The notes beneath the pieces are model-generated. The model did not search any database and was not told the DNA's origin. It saw only the letters and a program-made list of their open reading frames with translations. Of a stretch of 60,979 nt of DNA, positions 36,235-45,032 are shown piece after piece (position 1 is the first letter of the stretch; each line of letters opens with the position of its first letter). A program made the position numbers and the translations under genes. The DNA is from Alkalibacterium sp. 20 (lineage in GTDB: Bacteria; Bacillota; Bacilli; Lactobacillales; Carnobacteriaceae_A): NCBI RefSeq assembly GCF_001885615.1, contig NZ_LSRN01000002.1, forward strand, positions 1 through 60,979, in the 5' to 3' direction.

Positions 36235-37617
36235 ATGAAAAATGCAACGCAATTTAAAAATAAAAATGTTTTAGTCTTAGGTCTGGCAGTCTCTGGTTAT
36301 AACGCTGCCCTATTACTTAATCATCTTGGAGCAAATGTGACCGTAAATGATTTTAAAGACTTGAGTCAAAATGCTGAAGCTGAAGATTTAACAGATAAAG
36401 GAATTGAAATAATATCAGGAAGTCACCCTTCAGACCTATTAGAAAAACCAATTGATTTTATTGTTAAGAATCCGGGTATACCTTACACTAATCCTTTAGT
36501 GAAAAAAGCCAGGGATAAAAATATTTTAATCATCACTGAGGTAGAATTAGCTTATTTGATATCAGAAAGTCCAATTGTTGCTATAACGGGTACTAATGGA
36601 AAAACAACAACGACAATGATGATTGAAATGATATTAAATGAAAATCGTTCTATTGGAAAAGCTTATGCGGTAGGTAATATAGGCACGTCGGCGAGTTTTA
36701 TTGCTCAAGAGTCGTCTGAAACGGATGATCTGGTCATGGAAGTATCCAGCTTTCAGTTAATGGGAATAGAGAAATTCCATCCATCGATCGCAGTTATAAC
36801 CAATATTTATTCAGCTCATTTAGACTATCATAAAACAAGGAATGAGTATGTTAATGCGAAGTTAGCAATAACTAAAAATCAATCTTCAGCCGATTACATT
36901 GTGTATAATTACGATCAAGATGAATTACGTGAGCTAGTATCAAGCAATGCCGCGGCGAAATTGGTACCTTTTTCTCGAAAAAAGGATTTAGATTCTGGCG
37001 TTTATGTGAAAGATAACGTGATTATGTACAGTGGAGAGCCGGTAATGTCTACGGAGGATGTCTTGATTCCAGGAGAACATAATTTGGAAAATGCTTTAGC
37101 TGCTATAGCCGTTGCGAAAATTAAAAAAGTAAAAAATGAGGATATCATAAATGCATTTAAAAAATTTAAAGGTGTAGAACACCGTATGCAGTTAGTAGAT
37201 ACCATAGAAAATAGAAGGTTCTATAATGATTCTAAAGCCACTAACACCTTGGCAATGATTCATGCATTGGAAGGGTTCTCTGACCCGATCGTGTTACTTG
37301 CTGGAGGGCTGGATCGAAAAGAGTCGTTTGATGATTTGGTCCCACTATTAAGAAAACACGTTAAAGCTATCATTACTTTTGGCGAAACAAAGCATGAATT
37401 AGCTAAAGTTGCCAAATATGCCGATATCGCTAAGATTGTTGTAGCAAATAGTGTACCTGAAGCGACGTTAGCAGCCTTTGAAAACAGCGAATCTGGAGAT
37501 GTGGTTTTATTATCTCCAGCTTGTGCAAGTTGGGATCAGTACACTAATTTTGAAGAACGAGGTAACGATTTCATAGATACAGTTAGATCAATTAAGGAAT
37601 CAGTCAAAGGAGGTTAA
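36235..37617 (+). CDS. murD: UDP-N-acetylmuramoylalanine-D-glutamate ligase
   Basis: Adds D-glutamate to UDP-MurNAc-L-Ala in the cytoplasm (family knowledge). Seen: N-terminal Rossmann domain (VLVLGLAVSGYNAALLL), ATP loop AITGTNGKTTT near residues 119-129, and late HRMQLVDTIENRRFYNDSKA (key His/Arg near 320-340). Length 460 aa. AAAGGAG precedes the ATG. Followed 19 nt later by murG. Confidence 0.96.
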   Translation: MKNATQFKNKNVLVLGLAVSGYNAALLLNHLGANVTVNDFKDLSQNAEAEDLTDKGIEIISGSHPSDLLEKPIDFIVKNPGIPYTNPLVKKARDKNILIITEVELAYLISESPIVAITGTNGKTTTTMMIEMILNENRSIGKAYAVGNIGTSASFIAQESSETDDLVMEVSSFQLMGIEKFHPSIAVITNIYSAHLDYHKTRNEYVNAKLAITKNQSSADYIVYNYDQDELRELVSSNAAAKLVPFSRKKDLDSGVYVKDNVIMYSGEPVMSTEDVLIPGEHNLENALAAIAVAKIKKVKNEDIINAFKKFKGVEHRMQLVDTIENRRFYNDSKATNTLAMIHALEGFSDPIVLLAGGLDRKESFDDLVPLLRKHVKAIITFGETKHELAKVAKYADIAKIVVANSVPEATLAAFENSESGDVVLLSPACASWDQYTNFEERGNDFIDTVRSIKESVKGG

Positions 37618-37636
37618 GCACAAACGTGCGATAATT

Positions 37637-38767
37637 ATGAAGATTTTAGTTACAGGCGGAGGCACAGGGGGGCACATATACCCTGCATTAGCATTAATGA
37701 ATAGAATGAAAGAAGTGGATTCTGAAGCTGAATTCCTATATGTTGGAACTCATCGAGGGCTTGAAAGCACAATTGTGCCTGATCAGGGATACAATTTCGA
37801 ACCGCTTAGAGTCGAAGGGTTTAAACGAAAATTGAATTTTCAAGGATTAAAATATAATATAAAGACAATTCAACTGTTTGTAACGTCAATTAATAAGGCG
37901 AAAAAAATCGTCAGTAGCTTTGAACCGGATGTGGTGATCGGTACGGGGGGATACGTGAGTGCACCGGTGTGTTATGCTGCCTCAAAATTAAATGTCCCCA
38001 CACTTATTCACGAACAAAATAGCGTGGTCGGGCTGACTAACAAATTCTTAGCAAAACATGTCTCAGCTATAGCTATTTGTTTTGAAGAAGCTCGTGATCA
38101 ATTTGGAAAACACAAAGAAAAAGTCATCTATACGGGGAACCCTCGTGCGCAGGAAGTAGCCAACTTTGTGCAGACAGATGTTTTGTCTGAATATCAATTA
38201 GATCCTGAAAAACCTACTGTCCTTATTTTTGGAGGAAGTCAGGGAGCGTCGAGGATAAACGAGACAGTAAAGAATAGTTGGTCACAGTTAATAAATAAAT
38301 CTTATCAGACTTTATTTATCACTGGTAAAAATCACTTCGAACCTATGGTGGAAGAATTGAAAGAATCAAAACAATATGTCAGTGATTCATCAGCAAATGG
38401 TGTAAGAATCGTTCCTTATATTAATAATCTTCCAGAGGTGTTTGCATCTGTTTCATTAGTCGTTTCCAGAAGTGGTGCGACAACACTTTCAGAGCTGACG
38501 TCATTGGGTATTCCTAGCATTTTGATACCTAGTCCAAACGTAACAGAAGATCACCAAACAAAGAATGCTCAAAGTCTTGAAAATAAAGGCGCTGCATTGG
38601 TATTGAAAGAAGAGGATTTAAATGCTGAGCAATTAGTTGGAAAAATCGATTTATTGATGAATGATAATGAGAAGCGAGATAATATGAGTCACGCTTCTAA
38701 GCAGTTAGGTAAACAAGAGGCATCGGATTTAATTATAAACACAATCGTAAATCTTTTAAAAAGATGA
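37637..38767 (+). CDS. murG: UDP-N-acetylglucosamine-undecaprenyl-PP-MurNAc-pentapeptide transferase
   Basis: Peripheral membrane GT28 glycosyltransferase that makes lipid II (family knowledge). Seen: GGGTGGHIYPALAL near residues 7-20, GTGGYVSAP near 102-110, HEQN near 128-131, and the donor-binding SRSGATTLSEL near 279-289. Length 376 aa. Stop overlaps the upstream-most divIB start by 4 nt. Confidence 0.96.
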   Translation: MKILVTGGGTGGHIYPALALMNRMKEVDSEAEFLYVGTHRGLESTIVPDQGYNFEPLRVEGFKRKLNFQGLKYNIKTIQLFVTSINKAKKIVSSFEPDVVIGTGGYVSAPVCYAASKLNVPTLIHEQNSVVGLTNKFLAKHVSAIAICFEEARDQFGKHKEKVIYTGNPRAQEVANFVQTDVLSEYQLDPEKPTVLIFGGSQGASRINETVKNSWSQLINKSYQTLFITGKNHFEPMVEELKESKQYVSDSSANGVRIVPYINNLPEVFASVSLVVSRSGATTLSELTSLGIPSILIPSPNVTEDHQTKNAQSLENKGAALVLKEEDLNAEQLVGKIDLLMNDNEKRDNMSHASKQLGKQEASDLIINTIVNLLKR

Positions 38768-38787
38768 AACGCTTAGGAGATAGGAAT

Positions 38788-39600
38788 ATGAGTAATAAAG
38801 AGGGGAAACTTACAGAATCAGAAAAATTAAAAAAATCAACAGATTCCTCTGTTATTCATTTGAAACAAGCAAAAAAGAGATTGATAAATTGGGGAGTAGT
38901 AGTTGGAGTGTTTTTATTCATATTGCTCATTTCACTTTATTTCATCAGTCCGTATCGTTTAGCGAATAATATAAGCGTTTCTGGATCTGAAGAAGTTTAT
39001 GACCAGGTCATTCTAGATTCGAGCGGGCTAACTTCAGGAGATTCTATTTGGGAAGAATATCTAAATAAAAGAAAAATAGAAGAAAAGATAGTGCAAGATA
39101 ACCCTCAAGTTGCACAAGCAGAATTGTCGTTATCAGGTATTCAGGATTTCGTTATTAAAATCGAAGAATACAAAACTGTTGCTTATTTAGCTAGTGATAA
39201 TACGTATAAGAAAATATTGGAAAATGGTAATATACTAGAAGAAGCAGTTCCTAGAATCAATGCTCACCAGCCGATATTAACTGGGTTTGAAGAAGGTCGT
39301 CCTTTAGAGTTGATGATTGACGAATATGAACAAGTTGATGAAGAAGTTCAAATGCTTATTTCGCAGATCGATTATCTTCAACATGATCGAAATGACATGT
39401 TGTTAAGTGTTTTTATGAATGACGGTAATGAGGTGCTGGTGCCTATTCCTGTTTTTGCTGAACGATTAAATTATTATCACCAAATGAAAGCAGCAGTAGA
39501 TAACACTACCGGACTGTTCGATTTGGAAGCTGGGGCGTATTTCATTCCATTCACATCAGATAATGAAGACGATCCAGAAGAAATCGAGGGATTTGAATAA
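38788..39600 (+). CDS. divIB: Cell division protein DivIB/FtsQ
   Basis: Single-pass divisome protein with an outer POTRA domain (family knowledge). Seen: a charged cytoplasmic tail, membrane helix near residues 33-55 (WGVVVGVFLFILLISLYF), then POTRA/FtsQ region with FISPYRLANNISVSG and later beta domain. I prefer 38788 as start because TAGGAGATAGG precedes it; an ATG at 38764 overlapping murG is the alternative. About 270 aa. Ends on a terminator. Confidence 0.9.
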   Translation: MSNKEGKLTESEKLKKSTDSSVIHLKQAKKRLINWGVVVGVFLFILLISLYFISPYRLANNISVSGSEEVYDQVILDSSGLTSGDSIWEEYLNKRKIEEKIVQDNPQVAQAELSLSGIQDFVIKIEEYKTVAYLASDNTYKKILENGNILEEAVPRINAHQPILTGFEEGRPLELMIDEYEQVDEEVQMLISQIDYLQHDRNDMLLSVFMNDGNEVLVPIPVFAERLNYYHQMKAAVDNTTGLFDLEAGAYFIPFTSDNEDDPEEIEGFE

Positions 39601-39640
39601 AAAGCAGGAGTAAACATCTCGTTTAGCTCCTGCTTTTTTT
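39600..39640 (+). terminator. Intrinsic terminator after divIB
   Basis: AAAAGCAGGAG-TAAAC pairs with GTTTAGCTCCTGCTTTTT (one bulged base) and runs into T; the left arm touches the divIB stop. It separates the wall-synthesis half from ftsAZ. Confidence 0.88.
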
Positions 39641-39827
39641 CAATAAGAACAAACGGTTTTAATTGTCACACAAAAGTAATCGAAAAATACTGATAAATCA
39701 ATAAACACTCTTCATTCTGCCTATCAATTTATGGTAAAATGATATGAGCAATAACTTTAAATATAAAAATTCTTAAAAAAAGATTATTTTAGACAGTTAA
39801 GTTTTGAAGATAGGAGGTTTCAATAAA

Positions 39828-41138
39828 TTGAGAAATGGTGTTTATACGAGTTTGGATATTGGAACCACTTCAATTAAAGTCATTGTTTCTGAAGTTTTAA
39901 ATGGTCAGATGAATGTTACTGGAGTTGGAAGTGAAAGAACAAACGGTATAAGTAAAGGTTTGATTATTGATATTGACGAAACAGCTCATTCAATAAAAAA
40001 AGCTGTAGAGCAAGCAGAAGAAAAAGCAGGAGTTACGATTGAATCACTCATTGTGGGCGTTCCTGCATTGAATATTGAAATTAATCCGTTTCATGTCAGC
40101 GTGGATGTATCCAGCGCTAATCAGGAAGTTAATGATTCAGTTATTGAGAAGATGGTAAAGCAGATTCGTGAAAGAAAAGTTTCTTCAGATCAAACGCTTT
40201 TATCTGTGATGATTGAAGAGTTTATTGTAGATGGATTTGATGGGATTAAAGATCCGAGAAAAATGGTCGGCAATCAAGTGGAGTTGTACGGAACCGCAAT
40301 GACGGTTTCTAAAACGGTCTTGCATAACATTAAAAAAAGTGTGAATAATGCGGGTTATGCTATCGACGATGTCCTATTTCAGCCAAAAGCGATGTCGGAA
40401 TTGATTATGTCGGAAGATGAACGCCGGTTTGGGACCATTCAAATAGATTTAGGTGGTGGACAAACAACAGTCTCCGCTATTCATGATCAGCAAGTTAAGT
40501 TTTCAAGTATAATTAAAGAAGGCGGTTCAAACATCACGAAAGATATTTCAGTCGTCTTAAATACATCATTGAAAAATGCTGAGAAAATAAAAAAAGAAGT
40601 TGGGTATGCGTTTATTGATGATGAAGCATTAGCGAATGATCAATCTATTACGATAGATGTTGTTGGTCAAGATAATACAATTCAAGTCAAAGAATCGTAC
40701 ATTGCCGAAATAATTGAAGCAAGAATGGCTCAAATTTTTGAGCAAGTTAAAACCGAATTAGATGGAATCGGAGCGCTCGAGTTGCCAGGAGGCATTATTT
40801 TGACTGGTGGCACATCAGCTATTCCCAAAATAGAAGAATTAGCTGAAGAGATTTTCAATGTGCACGTAAAAAAATACGTTCCAGATTTTATGGGTGTCCG
40901 TTATCCGTCATTTACAAATGCGATTTCATTGGTCTTTTATAAAGCTAACATGGATGACATTCATGAAGTAATGAATCGGTATGTTTTGTTTGACGGAGAA
41001 ACACCATTAACTCAACTGGTTAAACAGCAGGATGCAAAGCCAGTGAATACGAATGAAAAACAATTAAATGAAAATACAGAAAATAATGAGACTATTATAG
41101 ACAAGATCAAGAATTTTTTAACACATTTTTTTGATTGA
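39828..41138 (+). CDS. ftsA: Cell division protein FtsA
   Basis: Actin-like membrane tether for the Z ring (family knowledge). Seen: phosphate-1 loop [11 protein letters not shown] near residues 7-17, phosphate-2 region [12 protein letters not shown], adenosine loop [12 protein letters not shown], and a C-terminal amphipathic segment ([13 protein letters not shown]) for membrane binding. I take the TTG at 39828, 10 nt after AGGAGG; the longer frame to 39804 starts before that ribosome binding site. 436 aa. Confidence 0.93.
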   Translation: MRNGVYTSLDIGTTSIKVIVSEVLNGQMNVTGVGSERTNGISKGLIIDIDETAHSIKKAVEQAEEKAGVTIESLIVGVPALNIEINPFHVSVDVSSANQEVNDSVIEKMVKQIRERKVSSDQTLLSVMIEEFIVDGFDGIKDPRKMVGNQVELYGTAMTVSKTVLHNIKKSVNNAGYAIDDVLFQPKAMSELIMSEDERRFGTIQIDLGGGQTTVSAIHDQQVKFSSIIKEGGSNITKDISVVLNTSLKNAEKIKKEVGYAFIDDEALANDQSITIDVVGQDNTIQVKESYIAEIIEARMAQIFEQVKTELDGIGALELPGGIILTGGTSAIPKIEELAEEIFNVHVKKYVPDFMGVRYPSFTNAISLVFYKANMDDIHEVMNRYVLFDGETPLTQLVKQQDAKPVNTNEKQLNENTENNETIIDKIKNFLTHFFD

Positions 41139-41170
41139 CAATTTATAATCTCTACAGGAGGAAAAATAGT

Positions 41171-42412
41171 ATGGATTTAGAATTTGATTCTTTTGCTGCA
41201 AATGGAGCTAAGATAAAAGTAATCGGCGTCGGTGGTGCAGGTGGAAATGCTGTAAACCGTATGATTGAAGATGGCGTACAAGGTGTTGAATTCATTGTTG
41301 CCAATACCGATTTACAAGCGTTGGACATGATGAGCGCAGAAACTAAAATTCAACTTGGACCCAAGTTGACACGTGGTTTGGGTGCTGGAGCTAACCCGGA
41401 AGTTGGAAGGAAATCTGCCGAGGAAAGTGAAGAAGCACTAGCAGAAGCTTTAAAAGGTGCTGATATGGTATTTGTCACTGCAGGAATGGGTGGCGGAACT
41501 GGAACTGGCGCAGCTGGAATCGTAGCTAGAATTGCTAAAGAGCAAGGTGCTTTAACCGTCGGTGTGATTACTCGACCGTTTACATTTGAAGGGCCTAAAA
41601 AAGGACGTTTTGCGGCAGAAGGCATTGCCTCTATGCGCGAACACGTGGATACTTTAGTAACGATTTCCAATAACCGTCTACTTGAAATCGTAGACAAGAA
41701 AACCCCTATGATGGAAGCATTCAGAGAAGCTGATAATGTGCTGCGACAGGGTGTTCAGGGAATCTCTGATTTAATTACAAATCCTGGTTATGTCAACCTG
41801 GACTTTGCTGATGTTAAAACAGTAATGGAAAACCAAGGTTCAGCACTGATGGGTATCGGTACAGCTTCTGGAGAAAACAGAACAGCTGAAGCGACTAAAA
41901 AAGCTATCTCATCTCCATTGCTAGAAATATCATTGGATGGAGCCGAAAGTGTTCTGTTAAATATTACTGGTGGTTCTGATTTGACACTATTTGAAGCGCA
42001 AGATGCCTCTGACATTGTATCGGGCGCAGCAACGAATGAAGTAAATATAATCTTTGGTACATCGATCAACGAAGATTTAGGAGACGAAGTAGTCGTTACT
42101 GTGATTGCTACGGGTATTGATCCTGAAAAGAGAGGTTCTCAATCTAAAAAAGCTAAACAAACTGCCCAAAAAACTTCAGCTTCAGCTGCAACTCAGTCTC
42201 AGTCAGTAAATAAAGAAAGAGATCCTTTTGGTAACTGGGATATACGAAAAGAACCTAATCTAAGAGATCGACACAATGCTGATTTAGATGAAAAAGCTGA
42301 AAATAAAGCAGATTCTTCAAAAAATCTCTTTGATCGTGAAGACACTTCTGGAGATTCATCTAATGCTGAAGAAATTGATACACCTCCTTTCTTCAGAAGA
42401 AGACGTAAATAA
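41171..42412 (+). CDS. ftsZ: Cell division protein FtsZ
   Basis: Tubulin-like GTPase that forms the cytokinetic ring (family knowledge). Seen: [13 protein letters not shown] near residues 18-30, tubulin signature GGGTGTGAA near 105-113, T7 loop [11 protein letters not shown], a long polar linker rich in Lys/Ser/Asp, and the conserved C-terminal partner-binding peptide [10 protein letters not shown]. Start at 41171 after CAGGAGGAAAA. 413 aa. Confidence 0.97.
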   Translation: MDLEFDSFAANGAKIKVIGVGGAGGNAVNRMIEDGVQGVEFIVANTDLQALDMMSAETKIQLGPKLTRGLGAGANPEVGRKSAEESEEALAEALKGADMVFVTAGMGGGTGTGAAGIVARIAKEQGALTVGVITRPFTFEGPKKGRFAAEGIASMREHVDTLVTISNNRLLEIVDKKTPMMEAFREADNVLRQGVQGISDLITNPGYVNLDFADVKTVMENQGSALMGIGTASGENRTAEATKKAISSPLLEISLDGAESVLLNITGGSDLTLFEAQDASDIVSGAATNEVNIIFGTSINEDLGDEVVVTVIATGIDPEKRGSQSKKAKQTAQKTSASAATQSQSVNKERDPFGNWDIRKEPNLRDRHNADLDEKAENKADSSKNLFDREDTSGDSSNAEEIDTPPFFRRRRK

Positions 42413-42436
42413 ATCATCAGAAAGGAAGAGTATTAA

Positions 42437-42901
42437 ATGAATTTAAAGGATAAATTAAATGATTATTTTTCTCTTAATGATACTGATGACGACTTAGATT
42501 ATGAAGTAGAAGTTGCTTCAACCCAAAAAGAGAACAAGATAATGACAGCTCCTTCAGCATCGCCTAATAAAAAGACGGGCAACAAGAACGCTGGTCAAAA
42601 TGTTGTTGCTATAAATCAGCAACAAGCTTTAAAAAAACCACGCATAAAAGTGGTTGAGCCACGTTTATATTCGGAAGTTCAATCTATTGCTGATGTGTTG
42701 TTAAACAATCAGTCGGTTATTTTGAATTTTAGAAGAATGGAAAAAGAACAGGCCAAAAATATGATTGATTTCTTAATGGGTACGACCTATGCAATTAAAG
42801 GTGATATCCAAAGATTGGGAGAAGAAATATTTATATGTACGCCTCAATCATTTGAAGTTGACGGTTCAGAATTACAAGCGTTAAAAAATACTGATTTTTA
42901 A
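42437..42901 (+). CDS. sepF: Cell division protein SepF
   Basis: Membrane-binding FtsZ partner that bundles filaments (family knowledge). Seen: N-terminal amphipathic membrane helix (MNLKDKLNDYFSL), a variable acidic linker, and the core domain with KVVEPRLYSEVQSIADVLLN near residues 74-93 and RRMEKEQAKNMIDFL. Length 154 aa. It starts only 24 nt after ftsZ: the PLP-binding gene (ylmE/yggS) that sits between them in Bacillus is absent. Confidence 0.94.
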   Translation: MNLKDKLNDYFSLNDTDDDLDYEVEVASTQKENKIMTAPSASPNKKTGNKNAGQNVVAINQQQALKKPRIKVVEPRLYSEVQSIADVLLNNQSVILNFRRMEKEQAKNMIDFLMGTTYAIKGDIQRLGEEIFICTPQSFEVDGSELQALKNTDF

Positions 42902-42926
42902 TTAGAATGGAGCTCCAAAAGTAATT

Positions 42927-43226
42927 ATGTTATCTCAAATATTATTAGCACTCTATAGATTAATAATGCAAGGAATCAATCTTTATAGAATTGCTTTAGT
43001 TGTTTATTTTCTCTTATCTTGGATGCCTGGCGGGTACCAATCTAAGCTGGGACAGATCCTCATAAGGATTTGTGAACCGTACGTAGGTATATTCAGACAA
43101 TTTGTTCCATCGATTGGCATGATAAGTTTAGCAGGAATTGTCGCATTTTTCGCTTTAAATTTTATCGAATATGGTGTACAAGCCGTATTTCAACTTTTAT
43201 TTAATCTTTTAACACAAATGGGATGA
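42927..43226 (+). CDS. yggT: YggT family membrane protein
   Basis: Two-helix membrane protein of 99 aa: segments near residues 20-40 and 72-92 around a conserved loop LSWMPGGYQSKLGQIL and CEPYVGIFRQFVPSIG. Role unclear, linked to division or osmotic adaptation in some bacteria. Equivalent to ylmG. Tightly packed between sepF and ylmH. Confidence 0.9.
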   Translation: MLSQILLALYRLIMQGINLYRIALVVYFLLSWMPGGYQSKLGQILIRICEPYVGIFRQFVPSIGMISLAGIVAFFALNFIEYGVQAVFQLLFNLLTQMG

Positions 43227-43232
43227 TGTTAA

Positions 43233-44018
43233 ATGGCAAATTTATATCAACATTTTAGAGATGATGAAAGACTATTTATTGATCAGGTACTAGATTGGAT
43301 ACAGAAGGTGGAATTGCAATATTCGCCCTACCTGACTCCTTTTTTAGACCCAAGGGAACAATACGTTGTAGAATCGATCATAGGGCAGCATAATGAAGTT
43401 ATAGCTGAAGCGTTTGGAGGATATGAGGCGGCTGAGAGAAAACGCCTTTATCTTTTTCCTTCATATTTTGAACCCGTACAAGAAGATTATGAAATTAAAA
43501 TTGCTGAGTTACGGTACCCTAAAAAATTTACTGACTTATCGCATGGCAAAATTTTAGGAACACTCATGGGTGAAGGGATAAAACGAGAAATGATTGGGGA
43601 TATTATCACTGATGGAGAGGATTGGCAATTTTTTGCTGACACATCGATTATGCAATTTTTCCTTTCGTCTTTATCCAAAATCGGTAACATAACCATTCAA
43701 CTTGAGGAAATCCCATACACCGAGATTCTTCTTCCTAAAGATACATGGGAGGAAAGATATGAAATTGTATCTTCTTTGAGACTTGATGTCATATTAGCTA
43801 ATGTTTTTCATATATCAAGACAAAAATCCAAGGAACTCATTTCATCAAAAAAAGTGAAAGTAAACTGGAATGAAACTGAGAGACCAGATATAATTTTAGG
43901 TATACATGATGTTCTTTCAATTCGTGGGTATGGCCGGCTTCGGATAGAAGCAATCGAAGGTAAAACAAAAAAAGAAAAGATTAGACTCAAGTTAGGTTTC
44001 TTAGATCGTAATAGATAA
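43233..44018 (+). CDS. ylmH: RNA-binding protein YlmH (S4 domain)
   Basis: S4-domain RNA-binding protein; recent work places YlmH homologues on the 50S-peptidyl-tRNA rescue pathway (RqcP-related), stated here from memory. Seen: an N-terminal region with QYSPYLTPFLDPREQYVVESI, then a C-terminal S4 domain with SSLRLDVILANVFHISRQKSKELIS (key residues near 180-204) and DVLSIRGYGRLRIE. Length 261 aa. Between yggT and divIVA as in other Bacilli. Confidence 0.92.
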   Translation: MANLYQHFRDDERLFIDQVLDWIQKVELQYSPYLTPFLDPREQYVVESIIGQHNEVIAEAFGGYEAAERKRLYLFPSYFEPVQEDYEIKIAELRYPKKFTDLSHGKILGTLMGEGIKREMIGDIITDGEDWQFFADTSIMQFFLSSLSKIGNITIQLEEIPYTEILLPKDTWEERYEIVSSLRLDVILANVFHISRQKSKELISSKKVKVNWNETERPDIILGIHDVLSIRGYGRLRIEAIEGKTKKEKIRLKLGFLDRNR

Positions 44019-44090
44019 AAACTTGAGTCTGATTTAAACTTTTTATACTGGATAAAAAAAGTAATTAAATAATTATGGAGGTGTTTTTCC

Positions 44091-44765
44091 ATGGCACTAA
44101 CACCAATGGATATACATAATAAGGAGTTTCCTGTTAAAATGAGAGGGTATGACCAAGATGAAGTCAATGACTATCTTGATCAAATCATCAAAGATTATGA
44201 AATGCTTTTAAAGCAGAAAAAAGAAATGGAAAAGAAATTTGGTTTGGCTGAAGAAAAATTAGCTAATTATGATCAGATGCATGATTCATTAAACAAATCT
44301 ATTTTAGTGGCGCAAGAAGCAGCTGATAGATTGAAACTTAATGCTGACAAAGAAGCAGAAATGATTGCAAAAGAAGCTAACACCAAAGCTTCAAATATAA
44401 AACACGAAGCTGAAAATAACGCAGATGAATTATTAAAAGATGCAGTCACTAAGGCACGTAAAATCGAACTGGAAACAGAAGAACTAAGAAAACAGAGCAG
44501 AATATTTAGACAAAGACTTCAGTTAATGATAGAATCTCAATTAGAATTAGTTAAAAAAGAAGAGTGGGATGATATATTACAACCATCCATCTCAGAAAAA
44601 CCAGAAATAAAGACTATCCAAGAAGTGAAAAAAGAATTGGATCAAAAAGATAGTGAAGAGATTTCTATAGAAGCAGAAATTACTGATAAGTCTTCTTTAC
44701 CATTAGACGACAGTACTGATGATGAGTATGAAGAAGGTATGATGCCAGCTATTGAACTTCCATAA
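44091..44765 (+). CDS. divIVA: Cell division initiation/polarity protein DivIVA
   Basis: Curvature-sensing coiled-coil protein at septa and poles (family knowledge). Seen: N-terminal membrane-binding motif LTPMDIHNKEFPVKMRGYD at residues 3-21, with the DEVNDYLD that follows, long coiled coil (about 30-155) rich in Lys/Glu/Ala, and an acidic low-complexity C-terminus (155-224). GGAGGTG precedes the ATG. Length 224 aa. Ends shortly before the ileS leader. Confidence 0.94.
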   Translation: MALTPMDIHNKEFPVKMRGYDQDEVNDYLDQIIKDYEMLLKQKKEMEKKFGLAEEKLANYDQMHDSLNKSILVAQEAADRLKLNADKEAEMIAKEANTKASNIKHEAENNADELLKDAVTKARKIELETEELRKQSRIFRQRLQLMIESQLELVKKEEWDDILQPSISEKPEIKTIQEVKKELDQKDSEEISIEAEITDKSSLPLDDSTDDEYEEGMMPAIELP

Positions 44766-44809
44766 ATTAAATAATCAAAGAATCTTGAAACACCTTTTAA
44801 GTGAAAACT

Positions 44810-45000
44810 TTACAGAGAGTCAATGAAAGCTGAGAAATTGACAAGTAGAAACTGAAATTGATCCTTCAAGTCATCGGATAATGAAAAAAGAGTAGTTATT
44901 CGCGTTTTCCTGCGTTAAAGGGTTGAGGAAAAGTAGCAATACTTTTCGAATTAAGGTGGTACCACGAAGATTTCGTCCTTTAGGATGGAGTCTTTTTTTT
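44810..45000 (+). promoter_or_regulatory. T-box leader (isoleucine) of ileS
   Basis: The canonical T-box AAGGTGGTACCACG is at 44953-44966, followed by a terminator stem (AAGATTTCGTCC with GGATGGAGTCTT, several G-U pairs) and eight T. Upstream Stem I carries an AGAG-type stretch near 44814 and an ATC (Ile) specifier near 44860-44863 in GAAATTGATCC. Uncharged tRNA-Ile should stabilise the antiterminator and allow ileS transcription (known mechanism). The 5' boundary is approximate and I saw no convincing own promoter. This fills the divIVA-ileS gap. Confidence 0.92.
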
Positions 45001-45032
45001 GCATCAAAAATAATAATATTAAGGGTGATGAA

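Noticed and set aside
41134-41149. TTGACAATTTATAAT just before ftsZ, resembling a promoter
   Set aside because: The two elements are only 3 nt apart, so they cannot be a -35/-10 pair, and nothing like a -35 lies 17 nt before the TATAAT.
41350-41697. 115-codon open frame antisense to ftsZ
   Set aside because: It is the mirror of a highly conserved ftsZ region, has no ribosome binding site and a composition set by the sense codons. The same holds for antisense frames over clpE, pepF and rsmH.
44785-44813. TTGAAA with CTTTAC 17 nt later as an ileS leader promoter
   Set aside because: The -10 match is poor; I cannot tell it from chance in this AT-rich sequence, so the T-box 5' end is left approximate.
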